Shown: positions 7,460-15,921, counted from the stretch's first letter. The stretch: 39,081 nt of DNA from Pseudomonas sp. GM18 (GCF_000282195.1 NZ_AKJT01000111.1:1-39081); one strand, 5' to 3'. Notes: a model not told the origin generated them from the letters alone. Numbers and translations: made by a program.

Positions 7460-8966
7460 CGGCGATAGCGCGCCGGGCGACCGAACGTTTGCGCCAGATG
7501 CGCAGCAGTGGCATCAGCAACATGATTGCAGTCAGCACCCAGCAACCGAACGTGATCGGGCTCGACCAGAGGATTTCCAGTGCTCCGTTGGAAATCGACA
7601 GCGCGCGACGCAGGTTCTGCTCCATCAGACCGCCCAGGATGAAGCCCAGCAATACTGGCGATAACGGGAAGTCCAGCTTGCGCAGGATGTAGCCGAAGAT
7701 GCCGATGCCGATCATCAGGAACAGGTCGAAGGTTGTAGCGTGTACTGCGTAGACGCCGATCCCGGTGATGATCGCGATCACCGGCACCAGTGCCCAGTTC
7801 GGCACGGCGAGGATGCGGGTGAAGACGCGGATCATCGGGATGTTGAGGATCACCAGCATCACGTTGGCGATGAACAACGACGCGATCAGGCCCCAGACGA
7901 TGTCTGGCTGCTGCTGGAACAACAGCGGGCCCGGGGTGATGTTGTACAGCGACAATGCGCCGATCATCACCGCCGTGGTACCCGAACCCGGAACACCGAG
8001 GGTCAGCATCGGCACCAGGGCACCGCAGGCAGCGCCACCGATGGCGGTTTCCGGAGCCGCGAGGCCACGCATGTCGCCTTGTCCGAAAGTGCCCTTGGCA
8101 CCGGCGATACGTTTCTCGGTCATGTAGGCCACCGCGCTGGCCAGCGTCGCGCCGGCTCCCGGCAACACGCCCATGATGAAGCCCAGCAAACCGCAACGGA
8201 TGTTCACCACGAACACCGCCGAAGCTTCCTTGAAGTTGAACATCATGCGCCCGGTGGCTTTCACCGCTTCCTGGCCACGGTGGGTTTTTTCCAGCAGCAA
8301 GAGGATTTCGCTGATGGAGAACAGGCCCAATACCAGCACGACGAACTGAATGCCGTCCGTCAGATGAATGTTGTCCCCGGTGAAACGGTATACGCCGCTG
8401 TTGGCATCGATGCCGACGCTCGACAGAAACAGACCGATCAGTGCTGCAATGAAGGTCTTCAGCGGTCGGTCGCCGGCCATGCCGCCGAGACAGACAATCG
8501 CAAACACCATCAGCACGAAATACTCAGCCGGTCCGAAGGCAATCGCCCATTTCGCCAGCAATGGGGCGAACAGCACCATGCCGCAAGTCGCGATGAATGC
8601 ACCGATGAACGAACTCCACGCCGACAGCGACAGCGCCACCCCCGCCAGACCCTTGCGGGCCATCGGGTAGCCGTCGAGAGTGGTCATGACGGTGGAGGCC
8701 TCGCCCGGAATGTTCAGCAGGATCGAGCTGATCCGGCCGCCGTATTCGCAACCCAGGTACACCGCCGCCAGCAGGATCAGCGCCGACTCCGGTGGCAGGC
8801 CGAGGGCGAACGCGATCGGAATCAGCAACGCCACGCCGTTGATCGGCCCCAGCCCCGGCAGCAGCCCGACGACGGTGCCGATCAGGGTGCCGCATAAAGC
8901 GGTCACCAGGTTGTACGGGCTCAGCGCGACGCCGAAGCCCTGCCCCAAATAGCCAAGAGTATCCAT
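7452..8966 (-). CDS. tctA: Tripartite tricarboxylate transporter large membrane subunit TctA
   Basis: A 504-residue inner-membrane protein with about a dozen hydrophobic segments. Family motifs include GLLPGLGPINGVALLIP (about 38-54), the glycine-rich repeats LNIPGEASTVMTTLDG and GVPGSGTTAVMIGAL, and GVLPGAGATLASAVAY. It is the translocating subunit of the Na+- or H+-driven tripartite tricarboxylate transporter, which takes citrate or related acids from TctC. It lies directly after tctB (1 bp between tctB stop and tctA start) and overlaps the next gene. The full set porin-TctC-TctB-TctA plus TctDE supports citrate/isocitrate-type uptake rather than the many orphan TTT systems. Confidence 0.94.
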   Translation of the reverse strand: MDTLGYLGQGFGVALSPYNLVTALCGTLIGTVVGLLPGLGPINGVALLIPIAFALGLPPESALILLAAVYLGCEYGGRISSILLNIPGEASTVMTTLDGYPMARKGLAGVALSLSAWSSFIGAFIATCGMVLFAPLLAKWAIAFGPAEYFVLMVFAIVCLGGMAGDRPLKTFIAALIGLFLSSVGIDANSGVYRFTGDNIHLTDGIQFVVLVLGLFSISEILLLLEKTHRGQEAVKATGRMMFNFKEASAVFVVNIRCGLLGFIMGVLPGAGATLASAVAYMTEKRIAGAKGTFGQGDMRGLAAPETAIGGAACGALVPMLTLGVPGSGTTAVMIGALSLYNITPGPLLFQQQPDIVWGLIASLFIANVMLVILNIPMIRVFTRILAVPNWALVPVIAIITGIGVYAVHATTFDLFLMIGIGIFGYILRKLDFPLSPVLLGFILGGLMEQNLRRALSISNGALEILWSSPITFGCWVLTAIMLLMPLLRIWRKRSVARRAIADV

Positions 8967-8967
8967 A

Positions 8968-9426
8968 TCAGTTCTCCAGAACGTCGAGCACGCCCAACGG
9001 CAGTGGCACGTCCATCAACTTGTCGAACAGCAGATAAAGACCGATGGCCATCAGGCTGATGATCACCGCGCTGGGCAGCCAGCGACCGCCATACAGGCGT
9101 GCCATCGGGACCCCGATCAGAATGCTGGCGACGATGAAACCAAGAGGTTCGAAGGCCCCGGCGAACACCAGCAACAGCAGCACGCAGATGCCGATTTTGG
9201 TCAGGGTTTCGCGGTCCAGTTTCGGGTCGTCATCGCTGTGTACGATCGGCGCCGGCCGAAACACCATGTACAGCAAAGCCAGGCCCATCAGGCCGAGCAT
9301 CAGCAGGGGGAAGGCGCGAGGTCCGACCGGTTCGTAGGAAAAAGCCGCTTGATACGGCCACGCCATCAGCGCCAGGCCGACACAGACCAGCAACAGCACC
9401 GAAGCAAAAATGCGTTGTATGAGCAT
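8968..9426 (-). CDS. tctB: Tripartite tricarboxylate transporter small membrane subunit TctB
   Basis: A 152-residue protein with four hydrophobic segments (about 5-25, 38-55, 78-110 and 118-140), as usual for the poorly conserved small subunit TctB. A GTG at 9444 is in frame, but the ATG at 9426 has a good AGGAG ribosome binding site seven bases upstream and gives the typical N-terminus MLIQRIFASVLLL. It lies between tctC and tctA. Confidence 0.9.
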   Translation of the reverse strand: MLIQRIFASVLLLVCVGLALMAWPYQAAFSYEPVGPRAFPLLMLGLMGLALLYMVFRPAPIVHSDDDPKLDRETLTKIGICVLLLLVFAGAFEPLGFIVASILIGVPMARLYGGRWLPSAVIISLMAIGLYLLFDKLMDVPLPLGVLDVLEN

Positions 9427-9484
9427 GGGGAACTCCTGGGCCACGACCCCGAGAACCGGGGCCGCAGCCGCTAGACAGAGGCGA

Positions 9485-10462
9485 TCACTGGATCAGGCCG
9501 AACTCTTTGGCCAGCACTTTGTAGTCCGCGACCTGCTTCTTCACGTAGGTGTCCAGCTCCGGGCCGGTCATGGCGAACGGGAACAGTTCACGCTGATCGC
9601 GCAACTTGGCGAAATCCTCGGAGGCCAGGAGTTTGTCGAAAGCGTTTTTCCACCAGGCGTAGTCCTCGTCGCTGACTTTTGGCCCGAGGTAGAAACCGCG
9701 AACCACCGGCCAGACGATGTTGTAGCCTTGCTCTTTAGCCGTCGGAATGTCTTTCATTTCCGGCTCGTCCAGACGCTTCTCGGAGAACACCGCCAGCAGA
9801 CGCATGTCGCCGCTCAGGATGTGTGGCATGGAGTCGGAGATGTCGGTGCTGCCGACCTGGATGTGGCCGCCGAGCAGGGCGGTGGCGATTTCACCGCCGC
9901 CTTCGAGGGCGACGTAACGCAGGTCGCGCGGGTTGATCCCGGCCGCTTTGGCGATCAGGGCGGTTTGCATCCAGTCCTGGCTGCCGACGGTGCCGCCAGA
10001 GCCAATCACTACGGAGCTAGGGTCTTTCTTCAGGGCTTTGACCAGATCGTCCAGGGTCTTGTAAGGCGAATCGCTTTTCACCGCGATGGCGCCATAACTG
10101 GTGCCAACGGCCGCCAGCCAGCGCACGGCACTTTCATCGAAACGCCCGAATTTGCCCTGCGCCAGGTTCAGCAGCGAACCGCTGGACCAGGCCACCAGCG
10201 TACCGGCATCGGCCGGGCGCTGGGCGACCACCGCGTTGTACGCCACCGCGCCGACACCGCCGGGCATGTAGGTCACGCGCATCGGTTTGGTCAGCAGTTT
10301 TTCGTTGACCAGCGCGCTTTGCGCCAGTTTGCAGGTGAGGTCGAAACCGCCGCCCGGCGAGGCTGGGGCGATGCATTCCGGGCGTTTGGGTTCGGCCAGC
10401 AATTGGCCGGCGAACAGCATGATGCCGGTGGCCAGAGCAACTTTATGCAGTGATAGGTTCAT
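9485..10462 (-). CDS. tctC: Periplasmic tricarboxylate-binding protein TctC
   Basis: A 325-residue protein of the Bug/TctC receptor family. It has a signal peptide (MNLSLHKVALATGIMLFAGQLLA, cleavage near 23), then the ligand-binding start PECIAPASPGGGFDLTC and the conserved block VTYMPGGVGAVAYN. The GSGGTVGSQDW and YVALEGGGE loops are also typical. It delivers tri- or dicarboxylates to TctAB. It lies 37 bp after the porin gene in the same operon. An AAGGAG ribosome binding site lies about 7 nt before the ATG, with an A-rich CA-type motif just upstream. Confidence 0.93.
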   Translation of the reverse strand: MNLSLHKVALATGIMLFAGQLLAEPKRPECIAPASPGGGFDLTCKLAQSALVNEKLLTKPMRVTYMPGGVGAVAYNAVVAQRPADAGTLVAWSSGSLLNLAQGKFGRFDESAVRWLAAVGTSYGAIAVKSDSPYKTLDDLVKALKKDPSSVVIGSGGTVGSQDWMQTALIAKAAGINPRDLRYVALEGGGEIATALLGGHIQVGSTDISDSMPHILSGDMRLLAVFSEKRLDEPEMKDIPTAKEQGYNIVWPVVRGFYLGPKVSDEDYAWWKNAFDKLLASEDFAKLRDQRELFPFAMTGPELDTYVKKQVADYKVLAKEFGLIQ

Positions 10463-10477
10463 TCAAGTCTCCTTAAG

Positions 10478-10485
10478 TTTTTGTT
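10478..10485 (-). promoter_or_regulatory. Candidate Hfq/Crc CA motif before tctC
   Basis: The transcript reads AACAAAAA (AANAANAA pattern) a few bases upstream of the tctC AAGGAG ribosome binding site. In Pseudomonas, Hfq with Crc binds such A-rich motifs near translation starts to silence catabolic genes in the presence of preferred carbon sources. This is an inference from pattern and position only. Confidence 0.45.
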
Positions 10486-10499
10486 ATGGACGTACTGAA

Positions 10500-11792
10500 T
10501 TACCAAAGGGCAACGCTATAGCTCACCAGCAGACGCACTTCATCGGCATCGCGAGCGGAGTAGTTGGAGCGGTAGGTGGCATTACGCAGGCGTACGGCAA
10601 CGTCCTTGAGGGCGCCACTTTGTACGACGTATTTGATCTCGGTGTTGCGTTCCCACTCTTTGCCTTCATCACCATTCTTGAGCTTGATGTTGTCACCGCT
10701 CACGTAACGGCTCATGAAGCTCAGGCCAGGAATGCCTAGTTTGGCGAAGTCGTAGTCGTAACGCGCCTGCCAGGAGTGTTCTTCGGCGCCGGCAAAGTCG
10801 TTGATCTGCACGAAGTTGACCAGGTACGGATCGCTGCCATCGACGTAGGGGAAGGCACTGTCGCCGGACATGTGCTGATAGCCGGCGCTGAGTTTATGCC
10901 CGTTCAAGGCGTAGCTCACCAGCCCGTTCAGGGATTTGTTGTCGATTTTACCGCCACGGGCCGCGCCCTCGTCGTCACTGATGGCAAATCGCAGATCGGT
11001 ACCGAAAGTACCGGGGCCGAACGGTTGCGAAGCGACAACACCGAGGAAGTGCTGATTGTAGACTTCATCGAGTTGAGCGAAGTGGTAGCTGCCGGTGATC
11101 TTGTCGGTGAACTTGTAGTCCACGCCGCCAAAGTCAAAATGCTTGCCGGCCACGGTGCCGGCGAAGCGGCTGTTCTTGTTGTTGAGGGCGATGTCCTCGA
11201 AGTCGGTGCTGTCGCGGTCCTTGGCTTTCTCCAGACGCCCGCCGGTGAAGGTCAGGTTCTTGATTTCCTTGGAGGTCAGCATTCCGCCTTCAAAGGTCTG
11301 CGGCAGAATGCGGCCGTCGTTGGGTTTGAGGGTCGGCAGTTCCGGAATCAGGCTGCCGATTTTCAGTTCCGTGGCGGAGATCTTTACTTTGCCGGTCAGG
11401 CCAAGCTTGGAATACTCGTCCGCCGCGCGCCCGTCGTCATGGGTTGGCAGCAGGCCGGTGCCGGTGCGGTCCGGACTCGAATCGAGTTTTACCCCCAACA
11501 TGCCCAGCGCATCGACACCGAACCCCACGGTGCCGTCGGTGTAACCCGATTGCAGATTGAGCATGAACCCCTGGGCCCATTCGTCCCGCTTGGATTGCTG
11601 GGCGCTGGTGCCGTTGCGAAAGTCGCGGTTGAAATACATGTTGCGGGTTTCGAAGGTTGCCTTACTGTCTTCGAAGAAGGCAGCCTGGCTCAACGGCGAA
11701 AAGCCGGCGAGGGCGGCGGCACTGACAAGGGCGGTTTGGCTGAGGCGGGAAAAACGAACAGGCGGGCGAGCCTGAAGCTGCATGGACAGCAT
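10500..11792 (-). CDS. opdH: OprD-family outer-membrane porin, OpdH-like (tricarboxylate uptake)
   Basis: A 430-residue OprD-family porin. The signal peptide ends near residue 37 (PLSQA before AFFEDSKATFETRNMYFNRDFR, the typical OprD mature start). Alternating beta-strand patterns follow, and the chain ends in the aromatic residue Trp (SYSVALW), as outer-membrane barrels do. It is the first gene of the tct operon. That context identifies it as the counterpart of OpdH, the tricarboxylate-specific member of this family; sequence alone would only give OprD family. A GGAG ribosome binding site precedes the ATG at 11792. Confidence 0.86.
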   Translation of the reverse strand: MLSMQLQARPPVRFSRLSQTALVSAAALAGFSPLSQAAFFEDSKATFETRNMYFNRDFRNGTSAQQSKRDEWAQGFMLNLQSGYTDGTVGFGVDALGMLGVKLDSSPDRTGTGLLPTHDDGRAADEYSKLGLTGKVKISATELKIGSLIPELPTLKPNDGRILPQTFEGGMLTSKEIKNLTFTGGRLEKAKDRDSTDFEDIALNNKNSRFAGTVAGKHFDFGGVDYKFTDKITGSYHFAQLDEVYNQHFLGVVASQPFGPGTFGTDLRFAISDDEGAARGGKIDNKSLNGLVSYALNGHKLSAGYQHMSGDSAFPYVDGSDPYLVNFVQINDFAGAEEHSWQARYDYDFAKLGIPGLSFMSRYVSGDNIKLKNGDEGKEWERNTEIKYVVQSGALKDVAVRLRNATYRSNYSARDADEVRLLVSYSVALW

Positions 11793-11807
11793 GGTGACGT
11801 ACTCCGT

Positions 11808-11818
11808 TTATTGTTCTT
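11808..11818 (-). promoter_or_regulatory. Candidate Hfq/Crc CA motif before the porin gene
   Basis: The transcript reads AAGAACAATAA, which contains two overlapping AANAANAA matches immediately upstream of the GGAG ribosome binding site of the OpdH-like gene. A similar motif precedes tctC in the same operon, so catabolite repression at two points is plausible. Confidence 0.5.
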
Positions 11819-11825
11819 ATCGGCG

Positions 11826-11846
11826 AAAACGCTTCGAGGCGTTTTT
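11826..11846. other. Hairpin in the porin leader / tctD upstream region
   Basis: AAAACGC, the loop TTCGAG, then GCGTTTTT. The 7-bp stem with a T-run on the plus strand and an A/T-rich end on the minus strand could act as a small terminator or protect the 5' end of the porin message. It lies just upstream of the CA motif. Confidence 0.4.
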
Positions 11847-11911
11847 CGTATCGCTGTGTGCGGCAGCGACGGCAGTCGAAACTGTCCGTGGCTGGACTCT
11901 AACCGGCTTAC

Positions 11912-11938
11912 CTTTCGCTAACCTTTCAGCTGACTTTC
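11912..11938. promoter_or_regulatory. Three 11-bp-spaced direct repeats, candidate TctD operator
   Basis: CTTTC occurs at 11912, 11923 and 11934, exactly 11 bp apart. The first two copies extend to CCTTTC and the third is ACTTTC. OmpR-type response regulators usually bind tandem direct repeats about one helical turn apart. The cluster lies between the divergent porin and tctDE genes and ends 14 bp before the putative tctD -35 box, so it could serve both directions. Confidence 0.5.
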
Positions 11939-11951
11939 ACGGTTTTCGGGC

Positions 11952-11979
11952 TTCACAGCGACGGATGCGGCTGTAAACT
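11952..11979 (+). promoter_or_regulatory. Putative sigma-70 promoter of tctDE
   Basis: TTCACA (11952-11957), a 16-bp spacer and TAAACT (11974-11979), about 48 bp before the tctD ATG. The match is fair (5/6 and 4/6). Confidence 0.45.
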
Positions 11980-12026
11980 CCGCGCCAAAGAATGGCGTCG
12001 ACCATCCCTGAATGAGGTAAAGATCC

Positions 12027-12698
12027 ATGCGTGTTCTGCTCGTCGAAGACCATCTGCAGCTTGCTGAAAGTGTCGCCCAGGCGCTCAAGAGCACCGGGCT
12101 GACCGTGGATGTGCTGCATGACGGCGTGGCGGCCGACCTGGCCTTGAGCAGCGAGGAATACGCCATGGCGATCCTCGATGTCGGCCTGCCGCGCATGGAT
12201 GGTTTCGAAGTGCTGGCGCGCTTGCGGGCCCGGGGCAAGAACCTGCCGGTGCTGATGCTGACCGCCCGCAGCGACGTCAAGGATCGGGTCCATGGCCTGA
12301 ACCTGGGGGCTGACGATTACCTGGCCAAACCTTTCGAACTGACCGAACTCGAAGCCCGGGTCAAAGCCTTGCTGCGCCGCAGCGTGCTCGGCGGTGAACG
12401 CCAGCAGCGCTGTGGCGTGCTGGCCTATGACCTGGACACCCGGCGCTTCACCCTCGGCGAAGAATTGCTGACCCTGACCTCCCGCGAGCAGGCGGTGCTC
12501 GAGGCCCTGATCGCCCGTCCCGGTCGGGTGATGAGCAAGGAGCAATTGGCGGCTCAGGTCTTCGGCCTGGACGAGGAGGCCAGTCCCGATGCGATCGAGA
12601 TCTACGTCCATCGCTTGCGCAAGAAACTCGACGGCCAACCGGTGGCCATCGTGACCTTCCGTGGCCTTGGCTATTTGCTGGAAAGCCGCGATGCATAA
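12027..12698 (+). CDS. tctD: Two-component response regulator TctD
   Basis: A 223-residue OmpR-family regulator. The receiver domain (1-115) has the acidic pair ED at 7-8, the phosphoacceptor Asp51, Thr79 and Lys101. The winged-helix output domain (about 127-220) contains LTSREQAVLEALIARPGRVMS and EIYVHRLRKKL. It is divergent from the tricarboxylate operon and overlaps the sensor gene tctE by 8 bp. TctDE systems activate tricarboxylate uptake genes when the acid is sensed outside the cell, which fits the layout. The ribosome binding site GAGGTAAAG precedes the ATG. Confidence 0.93.
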   Translation: MRVLLVEDHLQLAESVAQALKSTGLTVDVLHDGVAADLALSSEEYAMAILDVGLPRMDGFEVLARLRARGKNLPVLMLTARSDVKDRVHGLNLGADDYLAKPFELTELEARVKALLRRSVLGGERQQRCGVLAYDLDTRRFTLGEELLTLTSREQAVLEALIARPGRVMSKEQLAAQVFGLDEEASPDAIEIYVHRLRKKLDGQPVAIVTFRGLGYLLESRDA

Positions 12699-14079
12699 GC
12701 TCAGCAGCCTGCGTTGGCGGTTGCTGTGGAACCTCGCGCTGCTGCTGGTGGTGTTGATGCTCGCCAGTGGTTTGAGCGCGTACTGGAACGGTCGCGAAGC
12801 CGCCGACACCGCATACGACCGGACCTTGCTGGCCTCGGCGCGGACCATCGCCGCTGGCCTGTCCCAGCGCGACGGCAGCCTCAGCGCCAACGTGCCCTAC
12901 GTGGCCCTCGATACATTTGCCTACGACAGCGCCGGGCGGATTTTTTACCTGGTCAACGACATCAATCAGAAGCTGATTTCGGGCTATGAAAACCTGCCGG
13001 CACCGCCGCCGGGAACACCGCGCACCGATGACTATCCGGCGCTGGCACGTTTCTACAATGCCACTTATCAAGGGCAGAACGTGCGGGTGGTCAGCCTGCT
13101 TAAAGCAGTCAGCGAGCCGAACATGAACGGCATGGCGGAAATCCGCGTGGCAGAAACCGATGAGGCGCGGGTCCGCATGGCTCGCAGCCTGATGGCCGAC
13201 ACGTTGTTGCGGTTGGGCATGCTGGCGATCGGTGCGTTGCTGCTGGTTTGGTTTGCGGTCAGTGCGGCGTTGCGTCCGCTGGAGCGCTTGCGCACTGCGG
13301 TGGAAGAGCGTCAGTCCGACGACTTGCGCCCCTTGCCGCTGGTGGAAGTGCAGCACGAGCTGGGGCCGCTGGTGCGTGCGCTCAATCACTTCACCGAGCG
13401 GTTGCGCGGGCAGTTCGAGCGCCAGGCGCAATTCATCGCCGATGCCGCCCATGAACTGCGTACACCGCTGGCAGCGCTCAAGGCACGACTCGAACTGGGC
13501 TTGCGCTCAAATGAGCCCGAAACCTGGCGCAGCACCCTGGAAACCGCCGCCCAGAGCACGGATCGCCTGACCCATCTAGCCAATCAATTGCTCTCGCTGG
13601 CACGGGTCGAAAATGGCGCCCGGGCCATCGCCGAGGGCGGTGCGCAGTTGCTCGACCTCAGTCAGTTGGCCCGTGAACTGGGCATGGCCATGGCGCCGCT
13701 GGCCCATGCACGTGGTGTGGCACTGGCGCTGGAAGCCGACGAACCGGTGTGGATGCGTGGCGAGCCGACGCTGCTGAACGAGCTGTTGAGCAATCTGGTG
13801 GACAACGCACTGGCCCACACCCCACCGGGCGGCAATGTGATTCTGCGGGTCACGGCGCCGGCGGTGCTGGAGGTCGAGGACGATGGCCCGGGGATTCCCC
13901 TTGATGAACGGGAGCGGGTGTTCGAGCGTTTTTACCGGCGCAACCAGCAGGTGGCTGGATCTGGATTGGGGCTGGCGATTGTCGGCGAGATCTGCCGCGC
14001 CCACCTGGCGCAGATCAGCCTGCACGATGGCGAACTGGCCGGGCTGAAGGTGCGGGTGAGTTTTATCGCGGGAGAGTGA
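12691..14079 (+). CDS. tctE: Two-component sensor histidine kinase TctE
   Basis: A 462-residue membrane kinase. It has TM1 at about 11-31, a periplasmic sensor of the 2CSK-N type (about 32-168) and TM2 at about 172-194. A HAMP-like linker follows, then the HisKA H-box FIADAAHELRTP with His254, the N-box NELLSNLVDNALAHTP, the G1 box EDDGPGIP and the G2 box GSGLGLAIV. The start ATG at 12691 lies inside the last codons of tctD, giving translational coupling. An upstream in-frame GTG at 12661 would extend the protein into tctD and is less likely. It phosphorylates TctD in response to periplasmic tricarboxylates. Confidence 0.92.
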   Translation: MHKLSSLRWRLLWNLALLLVVLMLASGLSAYWNGREAADTAYDRTLLASARTIAAGLSQRDGSLSANVPYVALDTFAYDSAGRIFYLVNDINQKLISGYENLPAPPPGTPRTDDYPALARFYNATYQGQNVRVVSLLKAVSEPNMNGMAEIRVAETDEARVRMARSLMADTLLRLGMLAIGALLLVWFAVSAALRPLERLRTAVEERQSDDLRPLPLVEVQHELGPLVRALNHFTERLRGQFERQAQFIADAAHELRTPLAALKARLELGLRSNEPETWRSTLETAAQSTDRLTHLANQLLSLARVENGARAIAEGGAQLLDLSQLARELGMAMAPLAHARGVALALEADEPVWMRGEPTLLNELLSNLVDNALAHTPPGGNVILRVTAPAVLEVEDDGPGIPLDERERVFERFYRRNQQVAGSGLGLAIVGEICRAHLAQISLHDGELAGLKVRVSFIAGE

Positions 14080-14087
14080 GCACACAC

Positions 14088-14119
14088 CTGTGGTGAGGGA
14101 GCAAGCTCCCTCACCACAG
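14088..14119. repeat. Perfect 15-bp inverted repeat (dispersed P. fluorescens-type hairpin)
   Basis: CTGTGGTGAGGGAGC, AA, then the exact complement GCTCCCTCACCACAG, between the convergent tctE and HDOD genes. The core GTGRYGAGGGAGC is familiar as a highly repeated intergenic element of P. fluorescens genomes. It may also help terminate transcription, but there is no T-run. Confidence 0.8.
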
Positions 14120-14122
14120 TGA

Positions 14123-14944
14123 TCAGTAAAACATCGACCGCGACTCTTCCAGATCCTTGCACATCGCCTCGTTCTCCGGATCGATCCCCAGCTTCTTGAA
14201 GGCCGGCACACTGAACGGGTCGATACGGGCCAGGGGATGATCGGTGTCCTTGTGGCAATACAGGCTGGCCACCTGAACCAGATCGACATAGTCGACCCGC
14301 TCCGATTGCCGCTTGAAGTCCAGATACAGCCCCGGCAATTGCACCAGCATTTCCGGAAACTCCCAGACCCTGAGCAATTTATCGCCGAGCAGCGGATGAA
14401 TGCGGTCGATCACATGGTTGAGGCTGACCGGGTCCGACAACAATTCATAGTGATCTTCGGCGTAGGTCAGGATCGGCAGCACGCCAATCTGATGCACCAG
14501 CCCGCCGAGCGCGGCCTGATCAGGCTTGAGTTGTGTGTAGCTGCGGCACAACGCATAGCTGACGCCGGCGATTTCCAGGCTTTTGCGCCAGACCTCGCGC
14601 ATTTTCTGTTCCACTACTTCGGAACGGGCATTGAAGATCTGTTCCATCACCAGGCCGATGGCCAGGTTGCTACTGTAATTGACGCCCAGGCGGGTGATTG
14701 CCGTGTGCAAGTCAGTCACTTCCTGGGTCGCGCGCAGCAACGGGCTATTGACCACTTTGATCAGACGCGCCGACAGCGCGGTATCGCGGCCGATCACTTT
14801 GCTCAGGGTGCTGACACTGATTTCCGGGTCTTCGGCGGCCTTGCGAATCTGCAGGGCCACTTCCGGTAATGTTGGCAGAACCAGGTCATCATTATCGATG
14901 GCCTCAACCAAATCCTGTTGGACCTTATCCGCCAGCTCACTCAT
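14123..14944 (-). CDS. HDOD domain protein
   Basis: A 273-residue single-domain protein. The HDOD core starts at about residue 20 with LVLPTLPEVALQIRKAAEDPEIS, followed by LSKVIGRDTALSARLIKVVNSPLL and ITRLGVNYSSNLAIG. The GGLVHQIGVLPIL block replaces the catalytic HD pair with HQ, as expected for this non-hydrolytic relative of HD phosphohydrolases. HDOD proteins act in signalling, often with GGDEF or receiver partners; none is encoded next to it. It follows the YgfZ gene by 35 bp and may share its transcript. Confidence 0.88.
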   Translation of the reverse strand: MSELADKVQQDLVEAIDNDDLVLPTLPEVALQIRKAAEDPEISVSTLSKVIGRDTALSARLIKVVNSPLLRATQEVTDLHTAITRLGVNYSSNLAIGLVMEQIFNARSEVVEQKMREVWRKSLEIAGVSYALCRSYTQLKPDQAALGGLVHQIGVLPILTYAEDHYELLSDPVSLNHVIDRIHPLLGDKLLRVWEFPEMLVQLPGLYLDFKRQSERVDYVDLVQVASLYCHKDTDHPLARIDPFSVPAFKKLGIDPENEAMCKDLEESRSMFY

Positions 14945-14979
14945 TTCTTTTCTCTAGGGTATTGCGACAAGTGCTGCTT

Positions 14980-15921
14980 TTAACGCTGGATTTCGCGATC
15001 ACGATCCAGTTGGTAAGGCAGGTCGAGCAGATGCAGGCCCGGACCTTCGAGTGCACCAAGGTGCAGGTTGTCATCTTCTGCAGCTTCGGCTTGCAGCACG
15101 GCCAGAAGTTCAATGTTTTGTTCGGTGCGAGCAGCGATCACCACTTCACCAATCGAACTGCCGTGAGTCGGGGAGAACAGTGGGGTGCCGGGTTCAGGCA
15201 GTTCACCACCTTCCAGTTGCAAGCGATACAGACGACGCTTGAGTTTGCCCAGGTATTGCATACGCGCGACGATTTCCTGGCCGGTGTAGCAACCCTTTTT
15301 GAAGCTCACGCCGCCGACGGCCTGCAGATTGAGCATCTGCGGAATGAACAGCTCGCGGGTGCTTGGCATGACCTGGCCGATCCCTGCGCGGATCTGGCCC
15401 AGCAGCCATTGATTCAGTTCGCCTTCGGCCAACAGGGCGGACAGCTTGCCCTTGATGGTGTCGGCTTGATCGGCGCCCACCCAGAGTTCAGCGCGCTCAG
15501 GCGAGACGCGAAGGGCGATCAGGCTGTCATTACGCACAACGCTGTCGGTGTCTGCCGGTAGCGCCAGGCCCAGGCTGGCCAGTGCCGCATCGCCATGCTC
15601 AAGGCCAAAACGAACCCAGCCGGCACTTTCGTCGGTCAGTTTCGATTTGGAGAACACTGCGTACTTTTTCAGGTCCGCCAGTTGCGGCTCCAGCAGTTCG
15701 CTGGCCATCGCCATGAGCACACCGTCGCCTTCCAGCAGAATGCGGAAGCTCGACTGCATCCGGCCTTTCTGCGTGCAACGCGCGCCAAGGCTGGCCTGGG
15801 TGTCGCTCAGGTAATTGAGGTTGCAAGTCAATTGGCCTTGCAGGAATTTGCTGGCATCCGAGCCGCGTACCGCGAGAACGCCTTCGTGAGACAGTGTGCA
15901 GAAAAAAGCAGAATCGGCCAT
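14980..15921 (-). CDS. ygfZ: Folate-binding protein YgfZ (Fe-S cluster maintenance)
   Basis: A 313-residue GcvT-like tetrahydrofolate-binding protein. The diagnostic motif KKGCYTGQEIVAR is at about 208-220, with the conserved Cys211. YgfZ/Iba57 proteins help build or repair certain [4Fe-4S] enzymes. The gene is divergent from sdhE (149 bp between starts). Adjacency of ygfZ with sdhE (ygfY) and ygfX is conserved in many gammaproteobacteria, which supports the assignment. Confidence 0.93.
   Translation of the reverse strand: MADSAFFCTLSHEGVLAVRGSDASKFLQGQLTCNLNYLSDTQASLGARCTQKGRMQSSFRILLEGDGVLMAMASELLEPQLADLKKYAVFSKSKLTDESAGWVRFGLEHGDAALASLGLALPADTDSVVRNDSLIALRVSPERAELWVGADQADTIKGKLSALLAEGELNQWLLGQIRAGIGQVMPSTRELFIPQMLNLQAVGGVSFKKGCYTGQEIVARMQYLGKLKRRLYRLQLEGGELPEPGTPLFSPTHGSSIGEVVIAARTEQNIELLAVLQAEAAEDDNLHLGALEGPGLHLLDLPYQLDRDREIQR

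Noticed and set aside
7740..8897. Plus-strand frame of about 385 codons opposite tctA
   Set aside because: Same antisense-type composition (many His, Gln, Arg, Asp), no domain; TctA on the minus strand is unmistakable.
9410..10453. Plus-strand frame of about 347 codons opposite tctC
   Set aside because: Antisense shadow of a gene with signal peptide and Bug-receptor motifs.
10776..11921. Plus-strand frame of about 381 codons opposite the porin gene
   Set aside because: Antisense shadow; the porin has signal peptide, OprD start and terminal Trp.
11937..12890. Minus-strand frames of about 317 codons over tctD/tctE
   Set aside because: Antisense to complete two-component proteins with all catalytic boxes.
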